Part shown: positions 19,156 to 27,871 of the stretch, piece by piece | Position numbering within the stretch: position 1 is the stretch's first letter | Layout: each line of letters begins with the position of its first letter | Origin: Streptomyces piniterrae | GTDB lineage: Bacteria > Actinomycetota > Actinomycetes > Streptomycetales > Streptomycetaceae | Direction: 5' to 3' | Length of the DNA: 64,000 nt | NCBI RefSeq assembly: GCF_005048155.1 | Contig: NZ_SUMB01000011.1 | Location: 186,001-250,000, forward strand | The notes under the pieces: model-generated | What the model was told of the DNA's origin: nothing | Database searches by the model: none | The model's input: only the letters and a program-made list of their open reading frames with translations | Made by a program: the position numbers and the translations under genes

Positions 19156-19461
19156 ATGACCCCGCACGACGCAGTGACGGCAGTGGAACGCAGCCTGGAC
19201 GATCTCGTCCGGTCGGTGGGCCGACTGGAGAACCTGGTCGGGTCCGGGCTGGAGGTCCGCCGGATGCGCAGCGACACGGACCACCTGCGCGAGAGCCTCG
19301 GCCTGCTGAAAGAGAGCGTCGCGGCCGCGCCTCCAGGCCGTCTGACCCCCGGAAACGGGGGTGAGGCGATGGTGCCGGTCCCGGACACCCCGTACGACTC
19401 CAAGCTGTGGACGGACGTCGACGAGGAGGGCCTGGGCGCGAGAGGCCGGCGCGCTCCCTAG
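19156..19461 (+). CDS. Small hypothetical protein with N-terminal coiled coil
   Basis: 101 aa, ATG at 19156 preceded by GGAGGTGAG. Residues 5-55 show a heptad pattern (AVERSLDDLVRSVGRLENLV and onward) predicting one long amphipathic helix. The rest is Pro/Gly-rich with an acidic patch (DTPYDSKLWTDVDEEG). No family recognised. The stop codon TAG is embedded in the first of two CCCCTAGGGG-type palindromes. It precedes the succinate dehydrogenase genes on the same strand, 186 bp upstream of the first, so it might belong to that transcript. Confidence 0.6.
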   Translation: MTPHDAVTAVERSLDDLVRSVGRLENLVGSGLEVRRMRSDTDHLRESLGLLKESVAAAPPGRLTPGNGGEAMVPVPDTPYDSKLWTDVDEEGLGARGRRAP

Positions 19462-19477
19462 GGGATTTCCCCTAGGG
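19456..19477. repeat. CCCTAGGGGA palindrome pair overlapping a stop codon
   Basis: CCCTAGGGGA (19456-19465), TT, TCCCCTAGGG (19468-19477) form an exact inverted repeat, each arm itself near-palindromic. It contains the TAG stop of the preceding gene at 19459-19461. It belongs to the same motif class as the elements at 6661-6730, 23407-23488 and 54023-54084. Confidence 0.7.
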
Positions 19478-19647
19478 GACGTGTGCGCCCCACTCGACCC
19501 CTACCCCGTTCCCGTCCACGACACCCCGTTCACGACACCCGACCCCGGCTGCCACCCACGACAGCCATCCCCCCTCCTCCCCCGACCCCCCGTTCCCGCC
19601 CCGACGGAGCCCGGCCCCCGGCGGAGCGCCGTTCACGGAGACCGACG

Positions 19648-20475
19648 TTGGCCACTGGCATCGAACCCTCACCGCAAGCGGGCGCGACCGGCGTGCAGGA
19701 CGCCTCGCGCGCCGCCATCCCCGCCCGGCATCTGCGGACCGACCGCTGGTGGCTGGCGCCGGCCGTCACGGCCGCCGGGCTGCTCGCGTTCATCGTCTAC
19801 TCGACCTGGCGGGCGTTCGCGAACGCCGACTACTACCACGCGCCCTACGTCTCGCCGTTCTACTCGCCCTGTCTGGCGCAGAACTGCGAGACCATGCACG
19901 GCGGCCCCAACTGGGAGCTGTTCGGCAGCTGGTGGGGCCTGTCCCCCGCGCTGCTGATCCTGATCTTCCCGCTGGGATTCCGGCTGACCTGCTACTACTA
20001 CCGCAAGGCCTACTACCGCGGCTTCTGGGCCTCGCCGCCGGCCTGCGCGGTCGCCGAACCGCACAAGAAGTACACCGGCGAGACCCGCTTCCCGCTGATC
20101 CTGCAGAACATCCACCGCTACTTCTTCTACTTCGCGATCCTGGTCGCCGGCGTCCTCACCTACGACACCGCGCTCGCCTTCCGCGACGAGCACTACAACT
20201 GGGGCCATATGGGCCTCGGCACGGTCGTCTTCCTGGTCAACATCGCGCTGATCTGGGCGTACACCCTCTCCTGCCACTCCTGCCGGCACGTTGTCGGCGG
20301 CCGGCTGCGGCACTTCTCCAAGCATCCGGTGCGCTACCGGCTGTGGGGCTGGGTCGGGAAGCTCAACGAGCGGCACATGCTGCTCGCCTGGTCCTCACTG
20401 ATCAGCGTGGCCCTCGCCGACTTCTATGTCTTCCTCCTGGCCACCGGGGCCTTCGACGACCCCCGCTTCTTCTGA
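19648..20475 (+). CDS. sdhC: Succinate dehydrogenase membrane anchor, Sdh1 type
   Basis: Membrane subunit of a succinate:quinone oxidoreductase, 275 aa. I chose the TTG at 19648 (GGAG 10 nt upstream) because it begins just before the recognisable sequence; no ATG or GTG fits. About five membrane helices are visible near residues 35-58, 92-115, 145-168, 180-205 and 243-266. Length and the C-A-B gene order match mycobacterial Sdh1 (Rv0249c-0247c), whose anchor holds a membrane-embedded Rieske-type cluster. Here LSCHSCRHVV after the fourth helix and CLAQNC in the first loop are candidate metal or disulfide sites. sdhA follows after 33 bp. Confidence 0.83.
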   Translation: MATGIEPSPQAGATGVQDASRAAIPARHLRTDRWWLAPAVTAAGLLAFIVYSTWRAFANADYYHAPYVSPFYSPCLAQNCETMHGGPNWELFGSWWGLSPALLILIFPLGFRLTCYYYRKAYYRGFWASPPACAVAEPHKKYTGETRFPLILQNIHRYFFYFAILVAGVLTYDTALAFRDEHYNWGHMGLGTVVFLVNIALIWAYTLSCHSCRHVVGGRLRHFSKHPVRYRLWGWVGKLNERHMLLAWSSLISVALADFYVFLLATGAFDDPRFF

Positions 20476-20508
20476 CGACAACTTCTCCTAGGAAAGGTGT
20501 GCCTCCTG

Positions 20509-22452
20509 ATGGCGCATGTGGACCGGCAGGCATGGGACGTGGTCGTGGTCGGGGCGGGCGGCGCCGGCCTGCGGGCCGCCATCGAGGCCCGCGAGGCGGG
20601 GATGCGGACGGCCGTGATCTGCAAGTCCCTGTTCGGCAAGGCCCATACGGTGATGGCCGAGGGCGGTATCGCGGCCAGCATGGGCAACGTCAACGAACGC
20701 GACAACTGGCAGGTTCACTTCCGCGACACCATGCGCGGCGGGAAGTTCCTCAACCAGTGGCGGATGGCCGAGCTGCACGCCCGCGAAGCCCCCGACCGGG
20801 TATGGGAGTTGGAGACCTGGGGCGCGCTCTTCGACCGTACGAAGGACGGCCGGATCTCGCAGCGCAACTTCGGCGGCCATGAATACCCGCGCCTCGCGCA
20901 CGTCGGCGACCGTACGGGCCTGGAGCTGATCCGCACCCTCCAGCAGAAGATCGTCTCGCTTCAGCAGGAGGACGAGCGGGAGTTCGGCGCGTACGACGCC
21001 CGGTTGAAGGTCTTCCAGGAGTGCACCGTCACCCGGGTGCTGAAGACCGACGGCCGGGTCTCGGGCACCTTCTGCTACGAGCGCGAGTCCGGGCGCTTCT
21101 TCGTGCTGGAGGCCCCCGCGGTGGTGCTGGCCACCGGCGGCATCGGCAAGTCCTTCAAGGTGACGTCGAACTCCTGGGAGTACACGGGCGACGGTCACGC
21201 GCTGGCGCTGCTCGCCGGAGCCCCGCTCATCAACATGGAGTTCGTCCAGTTCCACCCGACCGGGATGGTCTGGCCGCCGTCGGTGAAGGGCATCCTCGTC
21301 ACCGAGTCCGTACGCGGCGACGGCGGGGTGCTGCGCAACAGCGACGGCAAGCGCTTCATGTTCGACTACATCCCGGACGTCTTCAAGGAGAAGTACGCAC
21401 AGAGCGAGGAGGAGGGCGACCGCTGGTACGACGACCCGGAGAACAACCGCCGGCCGCCCGAGCTGCTGCCCCGCGACGAGGTCGCGCGCGCCATCAACTC
21501 CGAGGTCAAGGCGGGCCGCGGGTCCCCGCACGGCGGCGTGTTCCTGGATGTCTCGACGCGGATGCCGGCCGAGGTCATCAAACGGCGGCTGCCGTCCATG
21601 CACCACCAGTTCAAGGAGCTGGCGGATGTGGACATCACCGCCGAGCCGATGGAGGTCGGCCCGACCTGCCATTACGTGATGGGCGGGGTGGATGTGGACC
21701 CGGACACCGCGGCGGCGACCGGCGTACCCGGCCTGTTCGCGGCCGGCGAGGTCGCCGGCGGGATGCACGGCTCCAACCGGCTGGGCGGCAACTCCCTCTC
21801 CGACCTGCTGGTCTTCGGCCGGCGTGCGGGACTGTACGCGGCCGAGTACGCGGCGTCGATCGCCGACCGGACACCCGCCGATCCGCTGCAGATCGACGCC
21901 GCGGAGGCGGAGGCGCTGCGCCCCTTCAGCGCCGAGGGCGAACACCGGCAGACCAGCCGGGATCCCGGCCCGGCCGAGAATCCGTACACCCTCCACCAGG
22001 AGCTCCAGCAGTCGATGAACGACCTGGTCGGCATCATCCGCAAGGAGGGCGAGATGCGGGAGGCCCTGGATCGGCTGGCCGGGCTGCGGGTGCGGGCCCG
22101 GCGGGCCGGCGTCGAGGGGCACCGGCAGTACAACCCCGGCTGGCATCTCTCCCTCGACCTGCGCAACATGCTGCTGGTCAGCGAGTGTGTGGCGCGCGCG
22201 GCCCTGGAGCGGGAGGAGAGCCGGGGCGGGCACACCCGCGACGACCATCCGGTGATGGACCGGCACTGGCGCAATATCAATCTGGTCTGCGAGCTGGCTG
22301 ACCCGCAGGGCGAACGGACCGACGCGGACCCGGCGCTGGGCCAGATCCGGCTGTCGCGTCGTGAGACCCCGCCGATCCGCCCCGATCTGCTCGGTCTCTT
22401 CGAGAAGGACGAACTGCTGAAGTATCTGACGGACGAGGAGCTGAGCCGGTGA
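20509..22452 (+). CDS. sdhA: Succinate dehydrogenase flavoprotein subunit
   Basis: FAD-binding catalytic subunit that oxidises succinate to fumarate, 647 aa. The ATG at 20509 is preferred; AGGAAAGG ends 13 nt before it, while a GTG at 20497 directly abuts that site. The FAD dinucleotide fold is VVVVGAGGAGLRAAIEARE. HTVMAEGGIAA is the region of covalent FAD attachment. The substrate-site segment is FVQFHPTGM and the C-terminal FAD contact is HGSNRLGGNSL. It is coupled to sdhB by a 4-bp stop/start overlap. Confidence 0.93.
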   Translation: MAHVDRQAWDVVVVGAGGAGLRAAIEAREAGMRTAVICKSLFGKAHTVMAEGGIAASMGNVNERDNWQVHFRDTMRGGKFLNQWRMAELHAREAPDRVWELETWGALFDRTKDGRISQRNFGGHEYPRLAHVGDRTGLELIRTLQQKIVSLQQEDEREFGAYDARLKVFQECTVTRVLKTDGRVSGTFCYERESGRFFVLEAPAVVLATGGIGKSFKVTSNSWEYTGDGHALALLAGAPLINMEFVQFHPTGMVWPPSVKGILVTESVRGDGGVLRNSDGKRFMFDYIPDVFKEKYAQSEEEGDRWYDDPENNRRPPELLPRDEVARAINSEVKAGRGSPHGGVFLDVSTRMPAEVIKRRLPSMHHQFKELADVDITAEPMEVGPTCHYVMGGVDVDPDTAAATGVPGLFAAGEVAGGMHGSNRLGGNSLSDLLVFGRRAGLYAAEYAASIADRTPADPLQIDAAEAEALRPFSAEGEHRQTSRDPGPAENPYTLHQELQQSMNDLVGIIRKEGEMREALDRLAGLRVRARRAGVEGHRQYNPGWHLSLDLRNMLLVSECVARAALEREESRGGHTRDDHPVMDRHWRNINLVCELADPQGERTDADPALGQIRLSRRETPPIRPDLLGLFEKDELLKYLTDEELSR

Positions 22453-23243
22453 GCGCGCAGCAGGAAGTCAAGCAGTCCGCGGCCTACCTGGCGCAGTTCA
22501 GGGTGTGGCGCGGCGACCCGGACGGCGGCGGCCTGGAGGATTTCAAGGTCGAGGTGAACGAGGGCGAGGTGGTCCTCGACATCATCCACCGCCTCCAGGC
22601 GACGCAGGCGCCCGATCTCGCGGTCCGCTGGAACTGCAAGGCGGGCAAGTGCGGTTCGTGCAGTGCGGAGATCAACGGGCGGCCGCGGCTGATGTGCATG
22701 ACCCGGATGTCGGTCTTCGGGCGGGACGAGACGATCACCATCACCCCGATGCGGGCCTTCCCCGTCGTACGGGACCTGGTGACGGATGTGTCGTTCAACT
22801 ACACCAAGGCCCGCGAGGTCCCGTCGTTCGTGCCGCCCGCGGGGGTGGCACCGGGTGAATACCGGATGCGACAGGAGGATGTGAACCGGTCGCAGGAATT
22901 CCGTAAGTGCATCGAGTGTTTCCTCTGCCAGAACACCTGCCATGTGGTGCGCGACCATGAGGAGAACAAGGGCGCCTTCGCCGGCCCGCGTTTTCTGATG
23001 CGTATCGCCGAACTCGATATGCATCCGCTGGACGCGGCCCCGGCGTCCGGCCTCGACCGTAAGGCCACCGCCCAGGACGAGCACGGTCTCGGCTACTGCA
23101 ACATCACCAAATGCTGTACCGAGGTCTGCCCCGAGAACATCAAGATCACCGACAATGCCCTGATCCCGCTGAAGGAACGCGCCGCGGACCGCAAGTACGA
23201 CCCGCTGGTGTGGCTGGGGAACAAGATCCGGCGGCGCGAGTGA
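22449..23243 (+). CDS. sdhB: Succinate dehydrogenase iron-sulfur subunit
   Basis: Electron-transfer subunit, 264 aa, starting at a GTG that overlaps the sdhA stop (GTGA). The plant-type ferredoxin domain has NCKAGKCGSC plus a later Cys (RLMC) for the 2Fe-2S cluster. The C-terminal domain has CIECFLCQNTC and CTEVCPENI for the 4Fe-4S and 3Fe-4S clusters. It links the flavin to the membrane anchor encoded two genes upstream. A very large palindrome lies 160 bp beyond the stop. Confidence 0.93.
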   Translation: MSAQQEVKQSAAYLAQFRVWRGDPDGGGLEDFKVEVNEGEVVLDIIHRLQATQAPDLAVRWNCKAGKCGSCSAEINGRPRLMCMTRMSVFGRDETITITPMRAFPVVRDLVTDVSFNYTKAREVPSFVPPAGVAPGEYRMRQEDVNRSQEFRKCIECFLCQNTCHVVRDHEENKGAFAGPRFLMRIAELDMHPLDAAPASGLDRKATAQDEHGLGYCNITKCCTEVCPENIKITDNALIPLKERAADRKYDPLVWLGNKIRRRE

Positions 23244-23552
23244 GGGACGGATGACGCGGTGGGCGGCGTGCGGTGACTGGGTGCTGTGGCGCCGGGCCGG
23301 CGCCTGGGGCGCTGTGGCGCGTGCCCGCGGTGGCCGGATCGCCGTGGCGCCGGCCGGCGGACTTCGCCGTGGCCGGAGCGCGGTGAGTGCATCGGCGTCA
23401 TTTGATGGGTAGGGAATTGGTTGGGGCGCTGTGGACCCCTAGGGGATATCCCTTAAGGGTCCACAGCGCCCCAACCATTTCCCTACCCGCGGGAATACGA
23501 AGTGACCCCGAACGGCCCCGGAATTGTCCGAGGGGCGCGGTATACAAAGGGA
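23244..23552. other. 309-bp gap after sdhB
   Basis: No gene seen. The middle is filled by the 82-bp palindrome described separately; the last part contains AAAGGG just before the ATG of the amidohydrolase gene. Confidence 0.6.
23407..23488. repeat. 82-bp near-perfect palindrome centred on CCCCTAGGGGATATCCC
   Basis: The arms of 41 bp (23407-23447 and 23448-23488) pair with one G-T and two mismatches, with no loop at the centre. As RNA it would form an exceptionally long hairpin after sdhB; as DNA it could extrude a cruciform. The core CCCCTAGGGG repeats the motif of three other intergenic elements in the window. A terminator role for the sdh operon is likely, but the length far exceeds need. 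Confidence 0.8.
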
Positions 23553-25010
23553 ATGGACTTTCCGAGGATCAGCCGGCGCAGGGTGCTCGCGGGGATCGGG
23601 AGCGTTCCCCTGGCGGCGGGCGCGTCCGCCGCGGGGCACGACCGGCACGGCCGGCGCGGACGGCCCGAGCCGCCGCACCATCCGTATGAGCCGGACGAGA
23701 GACCGGAGCGGCCGCCGGGCCGGCGGCGCAGCACGGTGCTTCGTGGTGCGGATCTCGTGCTCACCATGGATCCCGAGGTCGGCGCCGGGGAGCTGGGCTC
23801 TCTGGAGGGCGGCGTCGATGTCCTGATGCGGGACGGCGCCATCGCCGCCGTGGGGCGCGGGCTGGCGGCGCCGCCCGGCGCGAGGGTGGTGGACGTCGCC
23901 GGCAAGCTCGTCCTGCCGGGCTTCGTCGACGTGCACAACCACCTCTGGCAGTCGAGCATCCGTGGTGGCTGCTCGACCATGGACGTCAACCACTGGCTGG
24001 CCGCCTGCAGTCAGGCGACGCTGCCGAAGATCGACGCCCGGGACATGTACCACTTCGTCCATCTCGCCGCCCTCGACGCCCTCCAGGCGGGCGTCACCAC
24101 CGTCGTCGACTGGGTGCACCCGGTCCCGTACGACACCACCGAGCGCTATGTCCGCGCGCTGGACGACGCCGGGCTGCGGTTCGTCTACGCGATGGCGCAG
24201 AGCTCCGCCGACCGCGGTCTGCTCACCCTGGCCAAGAAGGAGCTCATCGACCCGCTGCCGCTGGCCTCTTTCCAGGTGGCGGCGCACGCGGAGATGTCCA
24301 CGGTGGATCATCTGCGGCTGCTGAACGAGACCGCCCGCGACCTCGGCGTCATGCTCAACTCGCATGTCCTGGAGCACCGCGACGACCGCAAGGACGATCC
24401 GGTCCGGGCGCTGCGCACCGTCGGCGCGTTCGGTCCCGGTCTGCTGATGAACCATGCGGTGCATCTCACCGACGACGAGATCGCGCTGGCCGGTGCGCGG
24501 GGCGTACGGGTGGCGCACTGTCCGCTCAGCAATATGCGGCTGGCCTCCGGCATCGCACCGCTGCCCGCGCTGCACCGGCGTGGGGTGCGGACCGGGCTCG
24601 GCCATGACGGGGGGACGAACGACACCTCGGACATGTTCGGTCTGATGAAGGCGGCCGTGGGGCTCCAGCGGGCCCGGCACGAGGACCCCGCGGTCCATCC
24701 GACGATCCCGGCGGTGCTGCGGATGGCGACGCTGGGCGGCGCGGAGTGCATCGGGATGGCGGACCGGGTCGGTTCGCTGACGCCGGGCAAGCGCGCCGAT
24801 GTCCTCGTCGTCGACCCGGGCGCCCTCAACTTCGCGCCGCGGTTCGACTGGACCAGTCAGATCGTGCTCAACGGGCAGCCGTCGAACGTGAGTTACGTGT
24901 TCGTCGACGGGTGGCTCCGGAAGGCCCGCGGTGAGCTGGTGCATGTGGACACCGGGCGGGTGGTGCGGGAGGCGGAACGGGCGGCGGCGCATGTGCGCGC
25001 CGCCGCCTGA
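23553..25010 (+). CDS. Secreted (Tat-type) amidohydrolase, cytosine deaminase/TRZ-ATZ-like
   Basis: Metal-dependent hydrolase, 485 aa from the ATG at 23553 (AAAGGG upstream; a GTG at 23502 would add 17 residues). The N-terminus, SRRRVLAGIGSVPLAAGASA, reads as a twin-arginine signal, unusual for this mostly cytoplasmic family. Metal and active-site residues: VDVHNHLW (HxH, here H-N-H), AHAEMS, LNSHVLEH and GLGHDGGTND in place of the more usual GTD. HCPLSNMRLASG is the typical family segment. Substrate not predictable; amino-substituted heterocycles or guanine-like compounds are the family norm. Confidence 0.82.
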   Translation: MDFPRISRRRVLAGIGSVPLAAGASAAGHDRHGRRGRPEPPHHPYEPDERPERPPGRRRSTVLRGADLVLTMDPEVGAGELGSLEGGVDVLMRDGAIAAVGRGLAAPPGARVVDVAGKLVLPGFVDVHNHLWQSSIRGGCSTMDVNHWLAACSQATLPKIDARDMYHFVHLAALDALQAGVTTVVDWVHPVPYDTTERYVRALDDAGLRFVYAMAQSSADRGLLTLAKKELIDPLPLASFQVAAHAEMSTVDHLRLLNETARDLGVMLNSHVLEHRDDRKDDPVRALRTVGAFGPGLLMNHAVHLTDDEIALAGARGVRVAHCPLSNMRLASGIAPLPALHRRGVRTGLGHDGGTNDTSDMFGLMKAAVGLQRARHEDPAVHPTIPAVLRMATLGGAECIGMADRVGSLTPGKRADVLVVDPGALNFAPRFDWTSQIVLNGQPSNVSYVFVDGWLRKARGELVHVDTGRVVREAERAAAHVRAAA

Positions 25011-25034
25011 CCGGACGCCGGGCGGGCGCCCGGT

Positions 25035-27710
25035 TCAGAACATGCTCAGCAGCGCTTCCGTCGGGTCCACCGGCTCCGACTCGCCGTCCGGCAGGGCGAG
25101 TTCGAACCATACGGTCTTGCCGCGCGGGGTGCGGCGGCTGCCCCAGCCCGCGCTGAGCAGACCGACCAGCTGAAGGCCGCGGCCGCCCTCGTCGGTGTCG
25201 CGGGCGCGGCGGCGGCGCGGCTGGGCGAGGTCGGCGTCCCATACCTCGCAGACCAGGGTCCGGTCCAGCAGCAGCCGTAGCCGGATCTCTCCGTGGCCGT
25301 GCCGCAGCGCATTGGTCACCAGCTCGCTGACCAGCAGTTCCGTGGTGTCGACGAGGGCCTCCAGGCCCCAGTCGGTGAGCTGCTCACGGGCCAGTTCGCG
25401 GGCCCGGGAGACCGAGCGGGGCTCGGACACCAGGTTCCAGTCGCCGACCGCGTCCTTGGGCAGGCCGTGTACCCGGGCCATCAGCAGGGCGATGTCGTCC
25501 TCGCCGTGCGAGGTGTCCAGGGCGCTGAGGACGTGGTCGCAGGCGTCCTCCAGCGGGCGGTCGGCGTCCGAGAGGGCCAGCCGGAACGCCTGGAGTCCCT
25601 CGTCGAGGGGATGGTCGCGGGACTCCACCAGGCCGTCGGTGTAGAGCGCGAGCAGCGAGCCGTCGGGCAGGTCGACCTCGATCTCCTCGAAGGGCTCGCC
25701 GCCGACGCCCAGCGGCATTCCCGGCGGTACGTCGAGCAGCAGCGCGTCCTCGCCGTCCTCGACGAGGACCGGCGGGAGGTGCCCGGCGTTGGCGAACGTG
25801 CAGCGTCGGGTGACCGGGTCGTAGACGGCGTAGACGCAGGTGGCGAGGTAGACCTCGGAGAGGTCGGCGGTCCGCCCGTGGTGGCTCTGCTCGGGGACGG
25901 GGGCGGTGGTGCCGGGGCGGCTGCGCGGGGTTCGGGGCTTGCGGCCTTCGCCGGTGCCGCCGAGGCCGCGGGCGATCTCGTCCAGTGCCGAGAGCACTTC
26001 GGCGGGCTCCAGGTCCAGCAGCGCCAGGGTCCGTACGGCGGTGCGGAGTTCGCCCATGGCGACGGCGGCGCGCAGGCCGCGTCCCATGACGTCGCCGACG
26101 ACGAGGGCGGTGCGGTGGCCGGGCAGCTCGATGACGTCGAACCAGTCGCCGCCGACCTCGGTGGCGGTGGTGCCGGGCAGGTAGCGGCAGGCGATGTCGA
26201 GGCCGGCGGCTTCCGGGTCGCCGGGCGGGAGGAGGCTGCGCTGGAGGATCAGGGCGCGTTCGTGTTCGCGGCGGTAGAGGCGGGCGTTGTCGATGCAGAC
26301 CGCGGCGCGTGCGGCGAGTTCGACGGCCAGGGCCGTGTCGCGTTCGCCGAAGGGTTCGCTGCCCTTGGTGCGGGAGAACTGCACCAGGCCGACGACGGTG
26401 TCCCTGGCGACCATCGGGACGGCGAGGGTGGAGTGCACGACGGCGCCGAGTTCCGGTCCGTCGTCGCTCTCCCGGCCCGGGATGATCTGCGCCTGGGCGG
26501 TGCGGAGGGCGCCGGCGCAGGGGGAGTTGAAGGGGTAGCGGTGGACGGCGCCGACGGCGACCGGGCCGGGGCCGTCGTCGGGGACGCAGCAGGTGGGGGT
26601 GGCGAGCGGGGCGTCGGAGACGGCGCTGGCGAAGGCCACCCGGCGCAGCTCCGCGCTGCCGTCGGTCATGCCGGGCGGGGCTTCGTCGCCGGACAGCAGC
26701 CCCTGGTAGAGGTCGACGGAGGCCAGGTCGCAGAACTGCGGGACGGCGACGTCCAGGAGGGTGCGGGCGGTGGTCTCCAGGTCGAGGGAGTTGCCTATCC
26801 GGGCGCCGGCTTCGTTGAGGAGTGCCAGGTTGCGGCGGGCGTTGGCGGCTTCGCGTTCGGCCCGGCGGCGGCCGGTGACGTCGGAGGCGAGGGCGGCGAC
26901 GCCGATGGGGCGGCCGCTGGCGCCGTGCAGCCGGTAGAGCGACACGGACCAGCGGCGGCGGTCCTCCTCCTGGCCGGGCACCAGGCCGACGACCTGCATT
27001 TCGGTGACCGGTTCGCCGGTGTCCAGGACCCGGCGGAGTGCGGCGGTCATCCGCTCGGCCTCGGGGCGGGGCAGGAAGTCGTGCGGGGTGGCGCCGCGGT
27101 ACTTGGCGGCGGGGCCGCCGAAGGTGGTGGCGAACCGTTCGTTGACCCGGAGCAGTTTCAGGTCGGTGCCGAACAGGGTGAATCCCATGGGGGATTGGCC
27201 GAAGACGGCCTGGGAGGCGGCGAGGTCGGTCTCGATACCGCGCAGTGCACGGACGTCGACGACGAGGCAGACGGCGGCCCGTTCGCCGTCCTCCGTCTCG
27301 GAGGGCATCACATAGATCTCGGCGAGTCCGTCGGCGGCGCCGCCGGGTTCCCTGCGGTAGGGGACCAGGCCGGTCCACTCCCGGCCGTCGAGGATCTCGG
27401 ACACCTTGCGGCGGCCGGTCTCGCGCAGTTCGCGGGGGACGAACGCCTCGATGGGGTCCTTGCCGATGGCGTGCCGGGCCGGGATGCCGAGCATCTCGGC
27501 GGCCCGTTCGCTCCATTGGCAGATGCGGCCGTCGGGGCCGAGGGAGAAGGAGGCGACGCGGATGTAGTCGTAGATCGATCCGGGCCGGCTGCTCTGCCAG
27601 AGGGGCAGGGCGTGCGGCCCGTGGGCATGCCCTGGGTCACCAGGGCCGTCGGCACCACCTTGACCATCGGACTGCGCGGGTCCTGCCCCGCCAGATGACA
27701 TCTCGCTCAC
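25035..27710 (-). CDS. PAS-PAS-GAF-SpoIIE-HATPase serine phosphatase/anti-sigma regulator
   Basis: Cytoplasmic partner-switching regulator, 891 aa from the GTG at 27710 (an ATG at 27701 is possible). PAS-like domains at about 45-155 and 160-280, GAF at 300-478, SpoIIE/PP2C phosphatase at 505-745 and an RsbW-like ATPase at 760-875. Phosphatase motifs: GGDWFDVIEL, VVGDVMGRG, LYTDGLVE and GEDDIALL. ATPase motifs: LLVSELVTNALRHG (N-box) and DEGGRGLQLV (G-box). Such proteins dephosphorylate anti-anti-sigma factors and may rephosphorylate them through their own kinase module. Convergent with the amidohydrolase gene, 24 bp apart. A stand-alone RsbW-like gene lies just upstream. Confidence 0.9.
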   Translation of the reverse strand: MSEMSSGGAGPAQSDGQGGADGPGDPGHAHGPHALPLWQSSRPGSIYDYIRVASFSLGPDGRICQWSERAAEMLGIPARHAIGKDPIEAFVPRELRETGRRKVSEILDGREWTGLVPYRREPGGAADGLAEIYVMPSETEDGERAAVCLVVDVRALRGIETDLAASQAVFGQSPMGFTLFGTDLKLLRVNERFATTFGGPAAKYRGATPHDFLPRPEAERMTAALRRVLDTGEPVTEMQVVGLVPGQEEDRRRWSVSLYRLHGASGRPIGVAALASDVTGRRRAEREAANARRNLALLNEAGARIGNSLDLETTARTLLDVAVPQFCDLASVDLYQGLLSGDEAPPGMTDGSAELRRVAFASAVSDAPLATPTCCVPDDGPGPVAVGAVHRYPFNSPCAGALRTAQAQIIPGRESDDGPELGAVVHSTLAVPMVARDTVVGLVQFSRTKGSEPFGERDTALAVELAARAAVCIDNARLYRREHERALILQRSLLPPGDPEAAGLDIACRYLPGTTATEVGGDWFDVIELPGHRTALVVGDVMGRGLRAAVAMGELRTAVRTLALLDLEPAEVLSALDEIARGLGGTGEGRKPRTPRSRPGTTAPVPEQSHHGRTADLSEVYLATCVYAVYDPVTRRCTFANAGHLPPVLVEDGEDALLLDVPPGMPLGVGGEPFEEIEVDLPDGSLLALYTDGLVESRDHPLDEGLQAFRLALSDADRPLEDACDHVLSALDTSHGEDDIALLMARVHGLPKDAVGDWNLVSEPRSVSRARELAREQLTDWGLEALVDTTELLVSELVTNALRHGHGEIRLRLLLDRTLVCEVWDADLAQPRRRRARDTDEGGRGLQLVGLLSAGWGSRRTPRGKTVWFELALPDGESEPVDPTEALLSMF

Positions 27711-27871
27711 GAGCCCCGTCCCCTCCAGCTCATCGTGCCCGGACCGGACACGCCGAGTATCCAGCACCTCGGCTATCCGGAACACGGTCTTCACGATCAC
27801 AGCACAGTCTCGATCGCAGTCCATCGACGAAATGTCGATGAAATGGCAACGATCAGGACTCCACCTGTCTC

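Noticed and set aside
22449..22452. Possible frameshift between sdhA and sdhB
   Set aside because: The GTGA overlap is an ordinary translational coupling arrangement; both proteins are complete.
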